Source: Burkholderia cepacia ATCC 25416 (GTDB taxonomy: Bacteria > Pseudomonadota > Gammaproteobacteria > Burkholderiales > Burkholderiaceae). From it: 64,000 nt of DNA. Positions 17,224-26,991 of this stretch are shown here, piece by piece (position 1 is the stretch's first letter; each line of letters starts with the position of its first letter). The notes below the pieces were generated by a model. That model did no database searches. It was not told where the DNA came from and worked only from the letters and a program-made list of their open reading frames with translations. The DNA lies in the NCBI RefSeq assembly GCF_001411495.1, contig NZ_CP012984.1, positions 62,001 to 126,000 of the forward strand. The letters are read 5' to 3'. The position numbers and the translations under genes were made by a program.

Positions 17224-18573
17224 TCAGGCCGAAAAGGATTTCTTCAGGCCGTTCTTCGTCAGGCCATAGCAAGCGCCCATCAGCGCCACGCAAGCCGCTG
17301 CAATGAGGATTGGCGCGGCTGCCACGCGAAACATCGCGTCGACGCTCCAGTTGTTCGCGTACAGGACGCCCGCGAGGTAAGTGCCGCCCGCGGCGCCGAG
17401 CCGACCGAATCCGTAGGCCCACGCGACGCCCGGGGCGCGCAATTCCGGGCTATAGAACAGCGTGCACAACGCGATCGCGCAGGTTTGTCCGCCGCTGATG
17501 CAAAAGCCGCAAAAGAAGATCGTCGTGAGTAAAGCGAGATGCGATGAGCCGATCGCGATGGAGATTGCGTACATCGACACGGCGCCGCCGACGTAGACCG
17601 CGGACAGAATTCTGTAAGGGCTCGTGCGATCCATGATGGGTCCCATCAGCAGACTGGCCACCATGCCGCCGATGATCACGGTGATGGTCGCCCAGACCAC
17701 GAGCGCGGGTGGGAACGAGATGGACGCGAGAACGGTCGGCAGCCAGCTCTGCAGAAAATAGAACGCGGCCAGGTTGATGGCGAATACGGCCCACAGCAGG
17801 AATGTCCCCACGCGGAATTGTGCGGAGAACAACCCGAGCACACTTGCGTCTGCCGGCTTCTCTTCGTGAGTGACCAGTTCGCTGTCCGCTTGCAGCGTGA
17901 AATCGGGAAAGAGGCGCTTGGTTGCACGAAGCAATTCACCGGGCTGCGCGTTCGCCGACAGGTAGGCCACGGATTCCGGCAGCAGCGGGACGAGCAACAC
18001 CGTCAAGCCGACTGCCGCGAGCCCGCCCAGCCACAGTGGGCCTTCCCAGCCGAACCGCGGGATCAACGCGCTGCTGCAGATGCCCGCGAAGATGAACCCC
18101 AGCGCATATCCCATGTAGACGAGAATGACGAAAGTCGCGCGGGTTCTCTTCGGGCTGAATTCCGAAACGAGGCCCACCGCGCAAGGCGTGGCCGCTCCGA
18201 GCCCGATGCCGGTGAGGAACCTCAAGGCGATCAGCTGCGGCACGCTGGTGGCAAAGACGGTCAGGACGGTGAACAGGCCGAAAGCAGCGGTTGCCACGAA
18301 AGCGATCTTCTTCGTGCTGAAGCGTCGGGTCGCGAACGGAATGCCGAAATTGCCGATCAGCAACCCGAAGAACACCGCTGAAAAAATCGCGCCGAATACC
18401 GCCTTGGGCAGTTGCCATTCTTTCGCGAGAACGGGCACGATGAAGCTGATGACCTGGGTGTCGAAGCCGTCGAAAAGCATCAGCAGCGCGCAGAAGGCGA
18501 CGATGAAATACTGCCTCCTGCCGATTCTGCGACTGTCGATGATGTCGTAGACGTTGATTTTCCGTATTTCCAC
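17224..18573 (-). CDS. MFS transporter, aromatic acid:H+ symporter (AAHS) type
   Basis: A 449-residue carrier. TM1 includes LMLFDGFDTQVISFIVPVLA, the DGFDTQ motif of the AAHS group (PcaK, BenK, VanK), and the conserved loop 2-3 region is GIPFATRRFSTKK, less canonical than usual. Twelve hydrophobic segments are visible. AAHS members import hydroxybenzoates, vanillate, muconate or related acids. It starts after GAGGAGAACG. It heads a minus-strand pair with the porin; the AraC regulator at 19370 lies divergently about 800 bases away and is a plausible controller. Confidence 0.9.
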   Translation of the reverse strand: MEIRKINVYDIIDSRRIGRRQYFIVAFCALLMLFDGFDTQVISFIVPVLAKEWQLPKAVFGAIFSAVFFGLLIGNFGIPFATRRFSTKKIAFVATAAFGLFTVLTVFATSVPQLIALRFLTGIGLGAATPCAVGLVSEFSPKRTRATFVILVYMGYALGFIFAGICSSALIPRFGWEGPLWLGGLAAVGLTVLLVPLLPESVAYLSANAQPGELLRATKRLFPDFTLQADSELVTHEEKPADASVLGLFSAQFRVGTFLLWAVFAINLAAFYFLQSWLPTVLASISFPPALVVWATITVIIGGMVASLLMGPIMDRTSPYRILSAVYVGGAVSMYAISIAIGSSHLALLTTIFFCGFCISGGQTCAIALCTLFYSPELRAPGVAWAYGFGRLGAAGGTYLAGVLYANNWSVDAMFRVAAAPILIAAACVALMGACYGLTKNGLKKSFSA

Positions 18574-19369
18574 ATCGTTCTCCTCGCGTTAAAAGAAAAG
18601 GTTTTACTTCGGGTATTGCATTTTCTTGCCGGGTTAAAGGTGGTGGCGCGAATGGGCGAGCATTCGGTGCCATTAAAATGGGATTGAAGAATCGACGATT
18701 AATGCGACGAATACTTGATAAATTTACGAAGCTGATTGTTGATGCAAATGCGGCGGCCCGGCGGATTCGATCGACGACCGTGCCGTCCCGTCCCGAACGG
18801 GGCGAGCGCCATGCACAATGGTGCGGCGCCATCGTCCGTTCGGTATTGGTGTGAAAAAACTGTCTCGCTTGATTTATTATTCCGTCGCTCCGTATTTCAT
18901 TGCGTTTGAAGAAATCCGGGGCGCCGGGATCGTGAAGTCATCTTGATTGCACGGAGAAATATTGCCGCAGTCCAGGCAGTATTTATTATTCTTGTGTTGC
19001 CGCGGCGGTGCTCCGTTCGGCAGATTGTGCGGTGAGAGCGGTCGATCGAAGCGTAATTCGCGGTCGGTGGCCCGCTGAACTTCGCGGTGCCGTCCACGCC
19101 GATCTGCTCGACGCCATCGTGGGGTTCGCCCGGCTCGTCGAGCGTGCACGTGACGCGCCACAGCCCATGTACGAAGCACAATCGGGGCCGAACCGGACTG
19201 CATGGGCATCGACACCGTCGAACCGCTCACGCGCGAGCCCGGACGTCGGGCGTCCGGGAAGGGGCGGTCTCGCGCAATGAAGTCGTGGCGCCATTCCAGC
19301 GTGGCACGTGATGCGGCTGTGCCTGCTTATGCTTCGCATCGTTCGCCACAATTTCAACATGTCGCTAGA
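18574..19369. other. Large divergent intergenic region
   Basis: About 800 bases separate the AAHS carrier from the AraC gene. The parts 18600-18760 and 18850-19010 are visibly AT-richer than the genes around them and probably contain both promoters. A minus-strand frame at about 18900-19180 has balanced composition (GLWRVTCTLDEPGEPHDGVE) and may be a gene remnant, but no family was recognised. Confidence 0.45.
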
Positions 19370-20254
19370 ATGCCCGATATGAACCGTTACGTTAGCCTTC
19401 CTGATTTTGCGGATCCGGACGCGATCGATCGGCCGGCGGTAGCGATGTGCATGCACGTCGACGAGCATGCTGCCGAAATTCCGGTTCACAAGCATCAGAA
19501 GGGGCAGCTGGTGCTGGCGTTGCACGGCGCCGTGACCTGCCGGGTCGCGGGCGCGTTCTGGATCGTCCCGCCGCAATGCGGCGTCTGGATTCCCGGCGAG
19601 ATGCCGCACAGTAACCATGCGACACCCAATGCCCGGCTTTGCTATCTGTTCGCCGAGCCCGGTGTCGTCGACTTGCCGACGGAGTGCTGCACGCTGTCCA
19701 TTTCGCCGATGCTGCGCGAAATGATTCTGCATCTGGCCGGTGCGCCGCTCGACTACGAGCAGGGCGGCCATACCGACCGGCTTGCGCGCGTGCTGTTGCA
19801 TGAGCTGACGTTGATGCCGGTCGAGCGCCTCTATCTGCCGGTTACGGATCATCCGCGCATCCGGCAGATGGCGGACGCATTGAACGCCAATCCCGGCGAT
19901 CGCAGCACCGTCGCGCAATGGGCGAAGCGTCTCGCCATGAGCGAGCGTTCGCTGGCAAGACTCGTCGTCAGTGAAACGGGACTGACCTTCGGCCGCTGGC
20001 GGCAGCAGTTGCAACTGCTCGTTGCGGTGCGCGAGCTTGCCGGCGGCGCTTCCGTGCAACGCGTGTCGGACGAGCTCGGCTATGAGTCGGTAACCGCCTT
20101 CATCACCATGTTCAAGAAAGCGCTCGGGCATTCGCCAGGCCGCTATTTCGCCGCGCTGGCTCGCACGCAATCGGAGGCCGGGCTCGCGCCGGCGGCTGCG
20201 ACCGAGATGGACGACCGAGCGGATGGCGCAGCGGACGTTGTGGGCGATGCATGA
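19370..20254 (+). CDS. AraC-family regulator with N-terminal cupin
   Basis: A 294-residue regulator. The N-terminal cupin contains PVHKHQKGQLVLALHGAVTC and WIVPPQCGVWIPGEMPHSNH; the C-terminal AraC HTH contains VAQWAKRLAMSERSLARLVV and VQRVSDELGYESVTAFITMF, closing with KKALGHSPGRYF. Either the ATG at 19370 or the one at 19379 may be used. It is paralogous to the regulator at 30549 over its whole length (shared HKGQLV, WIVPP, WIPGxxPHSNHA and SFITMFKK motifs). Its position between the AAHS operon and the PDH genes suggests it controls one or both sides of the island. Confidence 0.88.
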   Translation: MPDMNRYVSLPDFADPDAIDRPAVAMCMHVDEHAAEIPVHKHQKGQLVLALHGAVTCRVAGAFWIVPPQCGVWIPGEMPHSNHATPNARLCYLFAEPGVVDLPTECCTLSISPMLREMILHLAGAPLDYEQGGHTDRLARVLLHELTLMPVERLYLPVTDHPRIRQMADALNANPGDRSTVAQWAKRLAMSERSLARLVVSETGLTFGRWRQQLQLLVAVRELAGGASVQRVSDELGYESVTAFITMFKKALGHSPGRYFAALARTQSEAGLAPAAATEMDDRADGAADVVGDA

Positions 20255-20469
20255 AGCCGCGCCTTCGCCCATTTTCCCGCCCGTGACGCCGGGTTCTCCA
20301 TGCGAGACCGCGCGCATCGAATAGAAATGCTGTAGATCGCGCATTCCGCAGAAGACACTGCAGCCGATACCGCTTTGGCGGCCTTCAATACGACCACACA
20401 TTCTGCGGCATCCCCCGTAATCTTTGCGCACTCGCCACTGAACTCGCATTGCTTTTACGGAGTTGCAAG

Positions 20470-23184
20470 ATGACCGACTTATCGACGGGGACACCCTCGA
20501 TCCTTTCCCTGGGCCAGACGAAAGTCGACGACGACCCACTCGAAACCGCCGAATGGCTCGATGCGCTCGATGGCGTGGTTCGGCATGCCGGTGCCGAACG
20601 GGCTCAGTACCTGTTCGATCGGCTCGCGGCCCACGCGTCGTCCAACGGTATCGCAACGGCGCGCCTCAATGTCACGCCCTACGTGAATACGATCGCCGTC
20701 GCTCAGCAGCCGCCGTATCCGGGAGACTTCGATATCGAAGAAAAGCTTGCCGCCGCGCTGCGCTGGAATGCGCTGGCCATGGTCGTGCGGGCCAATCGCG
20801 CCTACGGTGAACTCGGCGGGCATATTGCCAGCTATGCGTCGGCGGCCGACCTGTTCGAAGTGGGCTTCAATCATTTCTTTCGCGGCGCGAACGATGCCAA
20901 CGGTGGCGATCTCGTCTATTTTCAACCCCATTCCGCGCCGGGCGTTTACGCGCGGGCTTACCTCGAAGGTTTTCTCGACGAAGCGCATCTCGAGCATTAC
21001 CGACAGGAAATCACCGGTGCGGGCCTGTGTTCCTACCCGCATCCGTGGCTGATGCCGGACTTCTGGCAGTTCCCGACCGGCTCGATGGGCATTGGGCCGA
21101 TCAACTCGATCTACCAGGCGCGCTTCATGCGCTATCTGCAGAACCGCGGACTGCAACGCACGGAAGGCCGCAAGGTGTGGGGCTATTTCGGCGATGGCGA
21201 AATGGACGAACCCGAGGCGATCGGCGCGCTGTCGCTGGCCGCGCGCGAGCGGCTCGACAATCTCGTGTTCGTGATCAACTGCAATTTGCAGCGGCTCGAC
21301 GGACCGGTGCGCAGCAATGGCCGCATCATCGACGAACTCGAGGCGCAGTTTACGGGGGCGGGCTGGAACGTCATCAAGGTGTTGTGGGGTTCGGACTGGG
21401 ATCCCCTGTTCGCACGCGATCGCAGTGGGGCGCTGTTGCGCGCGTTCGCGCACACCGTGGACGGCCAGTTCCAGACTTTTTCCGCCAACGACGGTGCCTA
21501 CAATCGTGACCGCTTTTTCGGTCAGAACGCCGAACTGGCCGCACTCGCCGCGCATCTGAGCAACGACGATATCGACCGCCTGCGGCGCGGCGGCCACGAT
21601 GTGCGCAAATTGCACGCTGCCTACGACAAGGCGTCGAAACACAGCGGGCAACCTACGGTGATTCTCGCGAAGACGATGAAGGGCTTCGGCATGGGCTCGA
21701 TCGGCCAGGGGCGCATGACCACACATCAGCAGAAGAAGCTCGACATCGAACAGTTGAAGGCGTTTCGCGACCGCTTTCGCCTGCCGCTCTCCGACGACGA
21801 TGTCGAACAACTCAAGTTCTACAAGCCGGACGAAAGCAGTGCCGTCATGCAGTATCTGCACGCGCGCCGTGCGGCGCTGGGCGGCTACCTTCCGCGCAGG
21901 CGCACAGCGGCGTCGCACGCGCCGGCCGTGCCCGCGATGTCGTCGTGGGGACGATTCGCGCTCGATACCAACGACAAGGAAATGTCGACCACGATGGCGT
22001 TCGTGCGCATGCTCGGCAACCTGTTGAAGGACGCCGAGCTGGGGCCGCGTGTGGTGCCCGTCGTCGCCGACGAGGCGCGCACCTTCGGCATGGCGAATCT
22101 GTTCCGGCAAATCGGCATCTATTCTCCGCTCGGTCAACTGTACGAGCCGGAAGACATGGGTTCGATGCTTTATTACCGTGAGGATACCGGCGGCCAGATT
22201 CTGGAAGAGGGCATCTCCGAGGCGGGCGCGGTGTCGTCGTGGATTGCCGCGGCGACGTCATACAGCGTGCACGATCTGACGATGCTGCCGTTCTATATCT
22301 ACTACTCGATGTTCGGTTTCCAGCGCATCGGCGACCTGATCTGGGCGGCTGCCGATCAGCGCGCGCGCGGTTTCCTGATCGGCGCGACGGCCGGCAAGAC
22401 GACGCTCGGCGGTGAAGGTCTGCAGCATCAAGACGGCACGAGCCACCTCGCGGCCTCGACGATACCGAACTGCCGCGCGTACGATCCGGCCTTCGCGTAC
22501 GAAGTGGCGATGATCGTCGACGAGGGCATGCAGGAGATGATCGCGCGTCAGCGCGACGTCTTTTACTACATGACGGTCACCAACGAAAACTACGCACAAC
22601 GTTCGTTGACTGAAGCGGATCTCGATCGCGTCCGTAGCGGCGTGCTCAAGGGGATGTACGTGCTGGAGCCCGCGCAGATCGAGATCGCGCAGGTGCAGTT
22701 GCTCGGCTCGGGCGCGATTCTCGGTGAGGTCCAGGCCGCGGCACGGATGTTGAAAGACGACTGGAATATCGACGCGGCCGTCTGGAGCGTGACGAGCTTT
22801 ACCGAATTGCATCGCGACGGCGTGTCCGCGGAGCGTGCGCAGCGGCTACTGGATCACGGCGAGCCTGCGGTGCCCTACGTGACGGCCGCCCTGGGCGCCG
22901 CACGTGGACCGGTGATCGCCGCGACCGACTATGTGCGCGCCGTGCCCGAGCTGATCCGCGCGTATGTACCGTCCCGCTACGTCGTGCTCGGCACCGACGG
23001 CTTCGGGCGCAGCGATACACGTGCGGCGTTGCGTGCGTTCTTCGAAGTGGACCGTGCGTCGATCGTGATCGCCGCGCTGAAAGCACTCGTCGACGAGGGC
23101 CGGCAGGACCCTGACGTCGTGCGTCAGGCGATCGACCGATACGGGCGAAGCGGAACCGGGCTGACCGAACCCTGGCTGGTCTAG
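20470..23184 (+). CDS. aceE: Pyruvate dehydrogenase E1 component, homodimeric type
   Basis: A 904-residue thiamine-diphosphate enzyme, full length for the homodimeric E1 (E. coli 887). The ThDP motif begins GDGEMDEPEAIGALS at about residue 241 and ends in NCNLQRLDGPVR; GFGMGSIGQGRMTTHQQKKL, LYEPEDMGSMLYYRED and TSHLAASTIPNCRAYDPAFA are family-specific. It decarboxylates pyruvate and reductively acetylates the E2 lipoyl group in the cytosol. The E2 and E3 genes follow in order, giving a complete complex. It stands in an accessory catabolic island with its own regulators, so it is likely a second copy besides the housekeeping one, perhaps specialised for pyruvate or another 2-oxo acid produced by the pathway. 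Confidence 0.93.
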   Translation: MTDLSTGTPSILSLGQTKVDDDPLETAEWLDALDGVVRHAGAERAQYLFDRLAAHASSNGIATARLNVTPYVNTIAVAQQPPYPGDFDIEEKLAAALRWNALAMVVRANRAYGELGGHIASYASAADLFEVGFNHFFRGANDANGGDLVYFQPHSAPGVYARAYLEGFLDEAHLEHYRQEITGAGLCSYPHPWLMPDFWQFPTGSMGIGPINSIYQARFMRYLQNRGLQRTEGRKVWGYFGDGEMDEPEAIGALSLAARERLDNLVFVINCNLQRLDGPVRSNGRIIDELEAQFTGAGWNVIKVLWGSDWDPLFARDRSGALLRAFAHTVDGQFQTFSANDGAYNRDRFFGQNAELAALAAHLSNDDIDRLRRGGHDVRKLHAAYDKASKHSGQPTVILAKTMKGFGMGSIGQGRMTTHQQKKLDIEQLKAFRDRFRLPLSDDDVEQLKFYKPDESSAVMQYLHARRAALGGYLPRRRTAASHAPAVPAMSSWGRFALDTNDKEMSTTMAFVRMLGNLLKDAELGPRVVPVVADEARTFGMANLFRQIGIYSPLGQLYEPEDMGSMLYYREDTGGQILEEGISEAGAVSSWIAAATSYSVHDLTMLPFYIYYSMFGFQRIGDLIWAAADQRARGFLIGATAGKTTLGGEGLQHQDGTSHLAASTIPNCRAYDPAFAYEVAMIVDEGMQEMIARQRDVFYYMTVTNENYAQRSLTEADLDRVRSGVLKGMYVLEPAQIEIAQVQLLGSGAILGEVQAAARMLKDDWNIDAAVWSVTSFTELHRDGVSAERAQRLLDHGEPAVPYVTAALGAARGPVIAATDYVRAVPELIRAYVPSRYVVLGTDGFGRSDTRAALRAFFEVDRASIVIAALKALVDEGRQDPDVVRQAIDRYGRSGTGLTEPWLV

Positions 23185-23346
23185 CACCCGTTGACCGGTG
23201 AGCGTCGTGCGAGCGGCGCGCGAAGTGGCTGCTCGAAGGCCTTGCGCGTCCATCGGTCCATCGCGGGAAATCCGATCGAATCAAGTGCGTCCGACCTGAT
23301 GAAGAGGGGGCGTTGACTGTTGAAATGCTTGCTGTTGGAGACGAAT

Positions 23347-24681
23347 GTGCGGGTGACACGAATAGAAGTGCCGGATATCGGCGATTACAAGAACATCCCC
23401 GTGATCGAAGTTCTGGTGGGAGTCGGACAACGCGTCGAACGGGAGCAGTCGCTCGTCGTGCTCGAGTCGGACAAGGCGACGATGGATGTGCCCAGTCCCA
23501 CCGCTGGCGTGATCAAGGAGATGAAGGTCGCCGTCGGCGAGACGGTGTCGCAAGGCACGTTGATCGCGCTGCTCGACAGCGACGGCGAGCGGCAGGACGA
23601 CGCGGCGCCTGTGCCTCCGGCCGCCTCGGCTGCGCGCGATCTCGCGTGTCCGTCGGCGAATGTCGCGACAGGGCTGGTGCCGGCGCTTGCGCCGGCGCCC
23701 GAACTGAACTCCGCATCCGCGCCATTGCATCACGCGCCGGCGCGCGAAGGCGAGCCGTCTCGCGCCAGCCACGCATCGCCGTCGGTGCGCAAGTTCGCGC
23801 GCGAGCTCGGCGTCGACGTCGCGCGCGTGTCGGGCAGCGGCCCGAAGGGCCGCATCACCAAGGACGACATCACGGGCTTCGTGAAGGGCGTGATGTCGGG
23901 CCAGCGCGCGGCGCCGGGCGCGGCAGCCGCGCCGGCAGGCGGCGGCGAGCTGAACCTGCTGCCGTGGCCGAAGGTCGACTTCGCGAAGTTCGGCCCGTTC
24001 GAGCCGAAGCCGCTGTCGCGCATCAAGAAGATCTCGGGCGCGAACCTGCATCGCAACTGGGTGATGATCCCGCACGTCACGAACAACGACGAAGCGGACA
24101 TCACCGAGCTCGAAGCGCTGCGCGTGCAGCTGAACAAGGAGCACGAAAAGGCGGGCGTGAAGTTCACGATGCTCGCGTTCGTGATCAAGGCGGTGGTGGC
24201 CGCGCTGAAGAAATTCCCGACCTTCAACGCGAGCCTCGACGGCGACAACCTGGTGTTCAAGCAGTACTACCACATCGGGTTCGCGGCCGACACGCCGAAC
24301 GGTCTGGTCGTGCCGGTGATCCGCGATGCGGACAAGAAGGGCCTCGTCGACATCGCGAAGGAAATGGCCGAGCTGTCGAAGGCCGCGCGCGACGGCAAGC
24401 TCAAGCCCGATCAGATGCTGGGTGGCTGCTTCTCGATCTCGTCGCTCGGCGGGATCGGCGGCACGCACTTCACGCCGATCATCAACGCGCCGGAAGTGGC
24501 GATCCTCGGGTTGTCGCGCGGGCAGATGAAGCCGGTGTGGGACGGCAAGCAGTTCGTGCCGCGGTTGACGATGCCGCTTTCCCTGGCGTTCGATCATCGC
24601 GTGATCGATGGCGCCGAAGCCGCGCGGTTCAATGCTTATCTTGGCGCGTTGCTCGCGGATTTCCGTCGCATCATTCTTTGA
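23347..24681 (+). CDS. aceF: Dihydrolipoamide acetyltransferase (E2) of PDH complex
   Basis: A roughly 444-residue E2. One lipoyl domain contains the modified Lys in LESDKATMDVPS; an Ala/Pro-rich linker follows; the peripheral-subunit-binding domain reads SPSVRKFARELGVDVARVSG; the catalytic domain ends with the active-site FDHRVIDGAEAARF. It transfers acetyl from lipoate to CoA. Many proteobacterial E2s have two or three lipoyl domains; this one has one. The start is probably GTG at 23347 (GGAG six bases upstream); a TTG 27 bases earlier is possible. Base usage changes within the gene: from about 23790 on it becomes extremely GC-rich in third positions, like a housekeeping gene, suggesting recombination with another aceF. 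Confidence 0.9.
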   Translation: MRVTRIEVPDIGDYKNIPVIEVLVGVGQRVEREQSLVVLESDKATMDVPSPTAGVIKEMKVAVGETVSQGTLIALLDSDGERQDDAAPVPPAASAARDLACPSANVATGLVPALAPAPELNSASAPLHHAPAREGEPSRASHASPSVRKFARELGVDVARVSGSGPKGRITKDDITGFVKGVMSGQRAAPGAAAAPAGGGELNLLPWPKVDFAKFGPFEPKPLSRIKKISGANLHRNWVMIPHVTNNDEADITELEALRVQLNKEHEKAGVKFTMLAFVIKAVVAALKKFPTFNASLDGDNLVFKQYYHIGFAADTPNGLVVPVIRDADKKGLVDIAKEMAELSKAARDGKLKPDQMLGGCFSISSLGGIGGTHFTPIINAPEVAILGLSRGQMKPVWDGKQFVPRLTMPLSLAFDHRVIDGAEAARFNAYLGALLADFRRIIL

Positions 24682-24787
24682 TGAGAAGAGGGGCTCGCGG
24701 GGGCGTGCGTTTTTGTCGGTGCGCCCCGTACTGTCGTTGAACCTGTTTTGCATACGGTCTGCTAGCGTCGCCCCTGCGCGGGGCGGC

Positions 24788-24822
24788 GGTTACTTTTCTT
24801 TGTCTTCCAAAGAAAAGTAACC
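24788..24822. repeat. Perfect 15-bp-arm inverted repeat between aceF and lpdA
   Basis: GGTTACTTTTCTTTG and CAAAGAAAAGTAACC are perfect arms around a 5-base loop. The sequence, with the following AAAAGAAAGGCGCGTCC block, resembles a dispersed intergenic repeat common in Burkholderia genomes. It may act as a transcript-stabilising hairpin or attenuator between E2 and E3 genes; it is A/T-rich in the stem and has no T-run beyond it. Confidence 0.75.
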
Positions 24823-24955
24823 AAAAGAAAGGCGCGTCCTTGGGCGGACAGCAAAGGTGGTTCTGCCCAGGTTCGCGTTCTCTTGTCAGGCCGTGGCCGG
24901 TTCATCGCGCGAGTTTCCATTCCCTCTCTCCGTAGCCAACAAGAAGGGGACGTAC

Positions 24956-26743
24956 ATGAGTCTCATCGAAGTCAAAGTTCCAGATATCAGCGATTTCAAC
25001 GGCATCGATGTCATCGAAGTCAACATCAAACCCGGCGACGTGATCGAAAAAGAGCAAACGCTCCTCACGCTCGAATCCGATAAGGCATCCATGGAAGTGC
25101 CCAGCCACATCGCAGGCACCATCAAGGAAATCAAAGTCAAAGCCGGCGACAAAGTCTCCCAAGGCACCGTGATCGCACTCGTCGAAGCGTCCGCAAACGC
25201 CACCGCACCGGCGAAAGCACCAGAGCCCGCCAAGCCCGTCGCGGCCGCGGCACCGGCTGCGGCTCCGGCACAGGCCGCAGCCGCAGCCGCTGCCGCTCCG
25301 GCGCCGCAAGCCGGCAGCTACGGCGGCTCAGCCGACATCGAGTGCGACATGCTCGTGCTCGGCGCCGGCCCCGGCGGCTACTCGGCCGCGTTCCGCGCCG
25401 CCGACCTCGGCATGAAGACGGTGCTCATCGAACGCTATTCGACACTCGGCGGCGTATGCCTGAACGTCGGCTGCATCCCGTCGAAAGCGCTGCTGCACAC
25501 GGCGCTGGTCGTCGAGGAAGCCGCAGCGCTCGCGTCGCACGGCATCACGTTCGGCAAGCCCCAAGTCGACCTCGACAAGCTGCGCGACTTCAAGGGCGGC
25601 GTCGTCAAGAAGCTGACCAGCGGCCTCGCCGGCATGGCGAGGGCGCGCAAGGTCGAAGTCGTGACCGGCATCGGCGCATTCGTCGACCCGTTCCACATGG
25701 AAGTGCAGGGCGACAACGGCAAGAAGATCGTCAAGTTCAAGCAGGCCATCATCGCCGCCGGCTCTCAAGCAGTGAAGCTGCCGTTCATGCCGGAAGACCC
25801 GCGCGTCGTCGATTCGACCGGTGCACTCGAGCTGCGCCAGCTGCCCAAGCGGATGCTCGTGATCGGCGGCGGCATCATCGGCCTCGAAATGGCGACGGTG
25901 TACTCGACGCTCGGCGCCGAGATCGACGTCGTCGAAATGATGGACGGCCTGATGATGGGCGCCGACCGCGATCTCGTGAAGGTCTGGGAAAAGTTCAACG
26001 CGAAGCGCTTCGGCAACGTGATGCTGAAGACCAAGACGGTCGGCGCGGAAGCGAAGGAAGACGGTATCTACGTGAAGTTCGAAGGCGAGAAGGCACCCGC
26101 GGAAGCGCAGCGCTACGACCTTGTGCTCGTCGCGGTAGGCCGCAGCCCGAACGGCAAGAAGATCGGCGCGGACAAGGCGGGCGTCGCGGTCACCGAGCGC
26201 GGCTTCATCGACGTCGACAAGCAGATGCGCACGAACGTGCCGCACATCTTCGCGATCGGCGATATCGTCGGCCAGCCGATGCTCGCGCACAAGGCCGTGC
26301 ATGAAGGCCACGTCGCAGCCGAAGCCGCGCACGGCGAAAAGGCGTACTTCGACGCGCTGCAGATTCCGTCGGTGGCATACACCGATCCGGAAGTGGCATG
26401 GGCCGGCAAGACGGAAGATCAGTGCAAGGCCGAAGGCATCAAGTACGGCGAGGCGGTGTTCCCGTGGGCCGCATCGGGCCGCGCGATCGCGAACGGCCGC
26501 GACGAAGGCTTCACGAAGCTGATCTTCGACGAGGAAACTCATCGCGTGATCGGCGGCGGCATCGTGGGCCTGAACGCGGGCGACCTGATCAGCGAAGTGT
26601 GTCTCGCAGTCGAAATGGGCGCGGACGCCGAAGACATCGGCAAGACGATTCACCCGCACCCGACGCTCGGCGAATCGGTCGGCATGGCCGCCGAATTGTA
26701 TGAAGGCGTCTGCACGGACTTGCCGCCGCCCAGAAAGGCCTGA
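24956..26743 (+). CDS. lpdA: Dihydrolipoyl dehydrogenase (E3) with N-terminal lipoyl domain
   Basis: A 595-residue flavoprotein. Residues 1-80 form a lipoyl domain (LESDKASMEVPSHIAGTIKE), followed by an Ala/Pro linker, then the FAD motif VLGAGPGGYSAAF, the redox-active disulfide GGVCLNVGCIPSKALLH (Cys near 168 and 173), the NAD motif VIGGGIIGLEMA, and the C-terminal base HPHPTLGE. It reoxidises dihydrolipoamide with NAD+. Lipoyl-E3 fusions are typical of beta-proteobacterial PDH operons. The ATG follows AGGGGACGTAC. Codon use matches the second half of aceF, consistent with a shared origin from a housekeeping PDH operon. Confidence 0.94.
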   Translation: MSLIEVKVPDISDFNGIDVIEVNIKPGDVIEKEQTLLTLESDKASMEVPSHIAGTIKEIKVKAGDKVSQGTVIALVEASANATAPAKAPEPAKPVAAAAPAAAPAQAAAAAAAAPAPQAGSYGGSADIECDMLVLGAGPGGYSAAFRAADLGMKTVLIERYSTLGGVCLNVGCIPSKALLHTALVVEEAAALASHGITFGKPQVDLDKLRDFKGGVVKKLTSGLAGMARARKVEVVTGIGAFVDPFHMEVQGDNGKKIVKFKQAIIAAGSQAVKLPFMPEDPRVVDSTGALELRQLPKRMLVIGGGIIGLEMATVYSTLGAEIDVVEMMDGLMMGADRDLVKVWEKFNAKRFGNVMLKTKTVGAEAKEDGIYVKFEGEKAPAEAQRYDLVLVAVGRSPNGKKIGADKAGVAVTERGFIDVDKQMRTNVPHIFAIGDIVGQPMLAHKAVHEGHVAAEAAHGEKAYFDALQIPSVAYTDPEVAWAGKTEDQCKAEGIKYGEAVFPWAASGRAIANGRDEGFTKLIFDEETHRVIGGGIVGLNAGDLISEVCLAVEMGADAEDIGKTIHPHPTLGESVGMAAELYEGVCTDLPPPRKA

Positions 26744-26991
26744 TCGCCATCTCGGCTTGCGTGTCGCAAGTATGACGAGTTGCGGGTTTTCCCGAGCGTG
26801 CGGCGACAATGACCGTTTTTGGTGATAACTCGACTTTTTATCAGAATTTTCCGCGGAGCTGCCAGGCATAAACTTGTTCATCAGGTGATGTTGTTCGAAT
26901 GCCTGCTGGAGCGGAAATCGATGTTCTGCCGCGCAAGCGAGCGTTCGAACTTCAGGGCACCGGAGCCTTGTGCAAAGAGGAGACGCGGGCT

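Noticed and set aside
18986..20656. A long minus-strand frame opposite the AraC gene and the start of aceE
   Set aside because: No recognisable domain; the plus-strand genes have clear families and ribosome sites.
20479..22137. A 552-codon minus-strand frame opposite aceE
   Set aside because: Antisense shadow of a strongly conserved enzyme.
25328..26881. A 517-codon minus-strand open frame opposite lpdA
   Set aside because: High-GC codon bias of lpdA produces an open antisense frame; it is His/Asp/Arg-rich with no domain.
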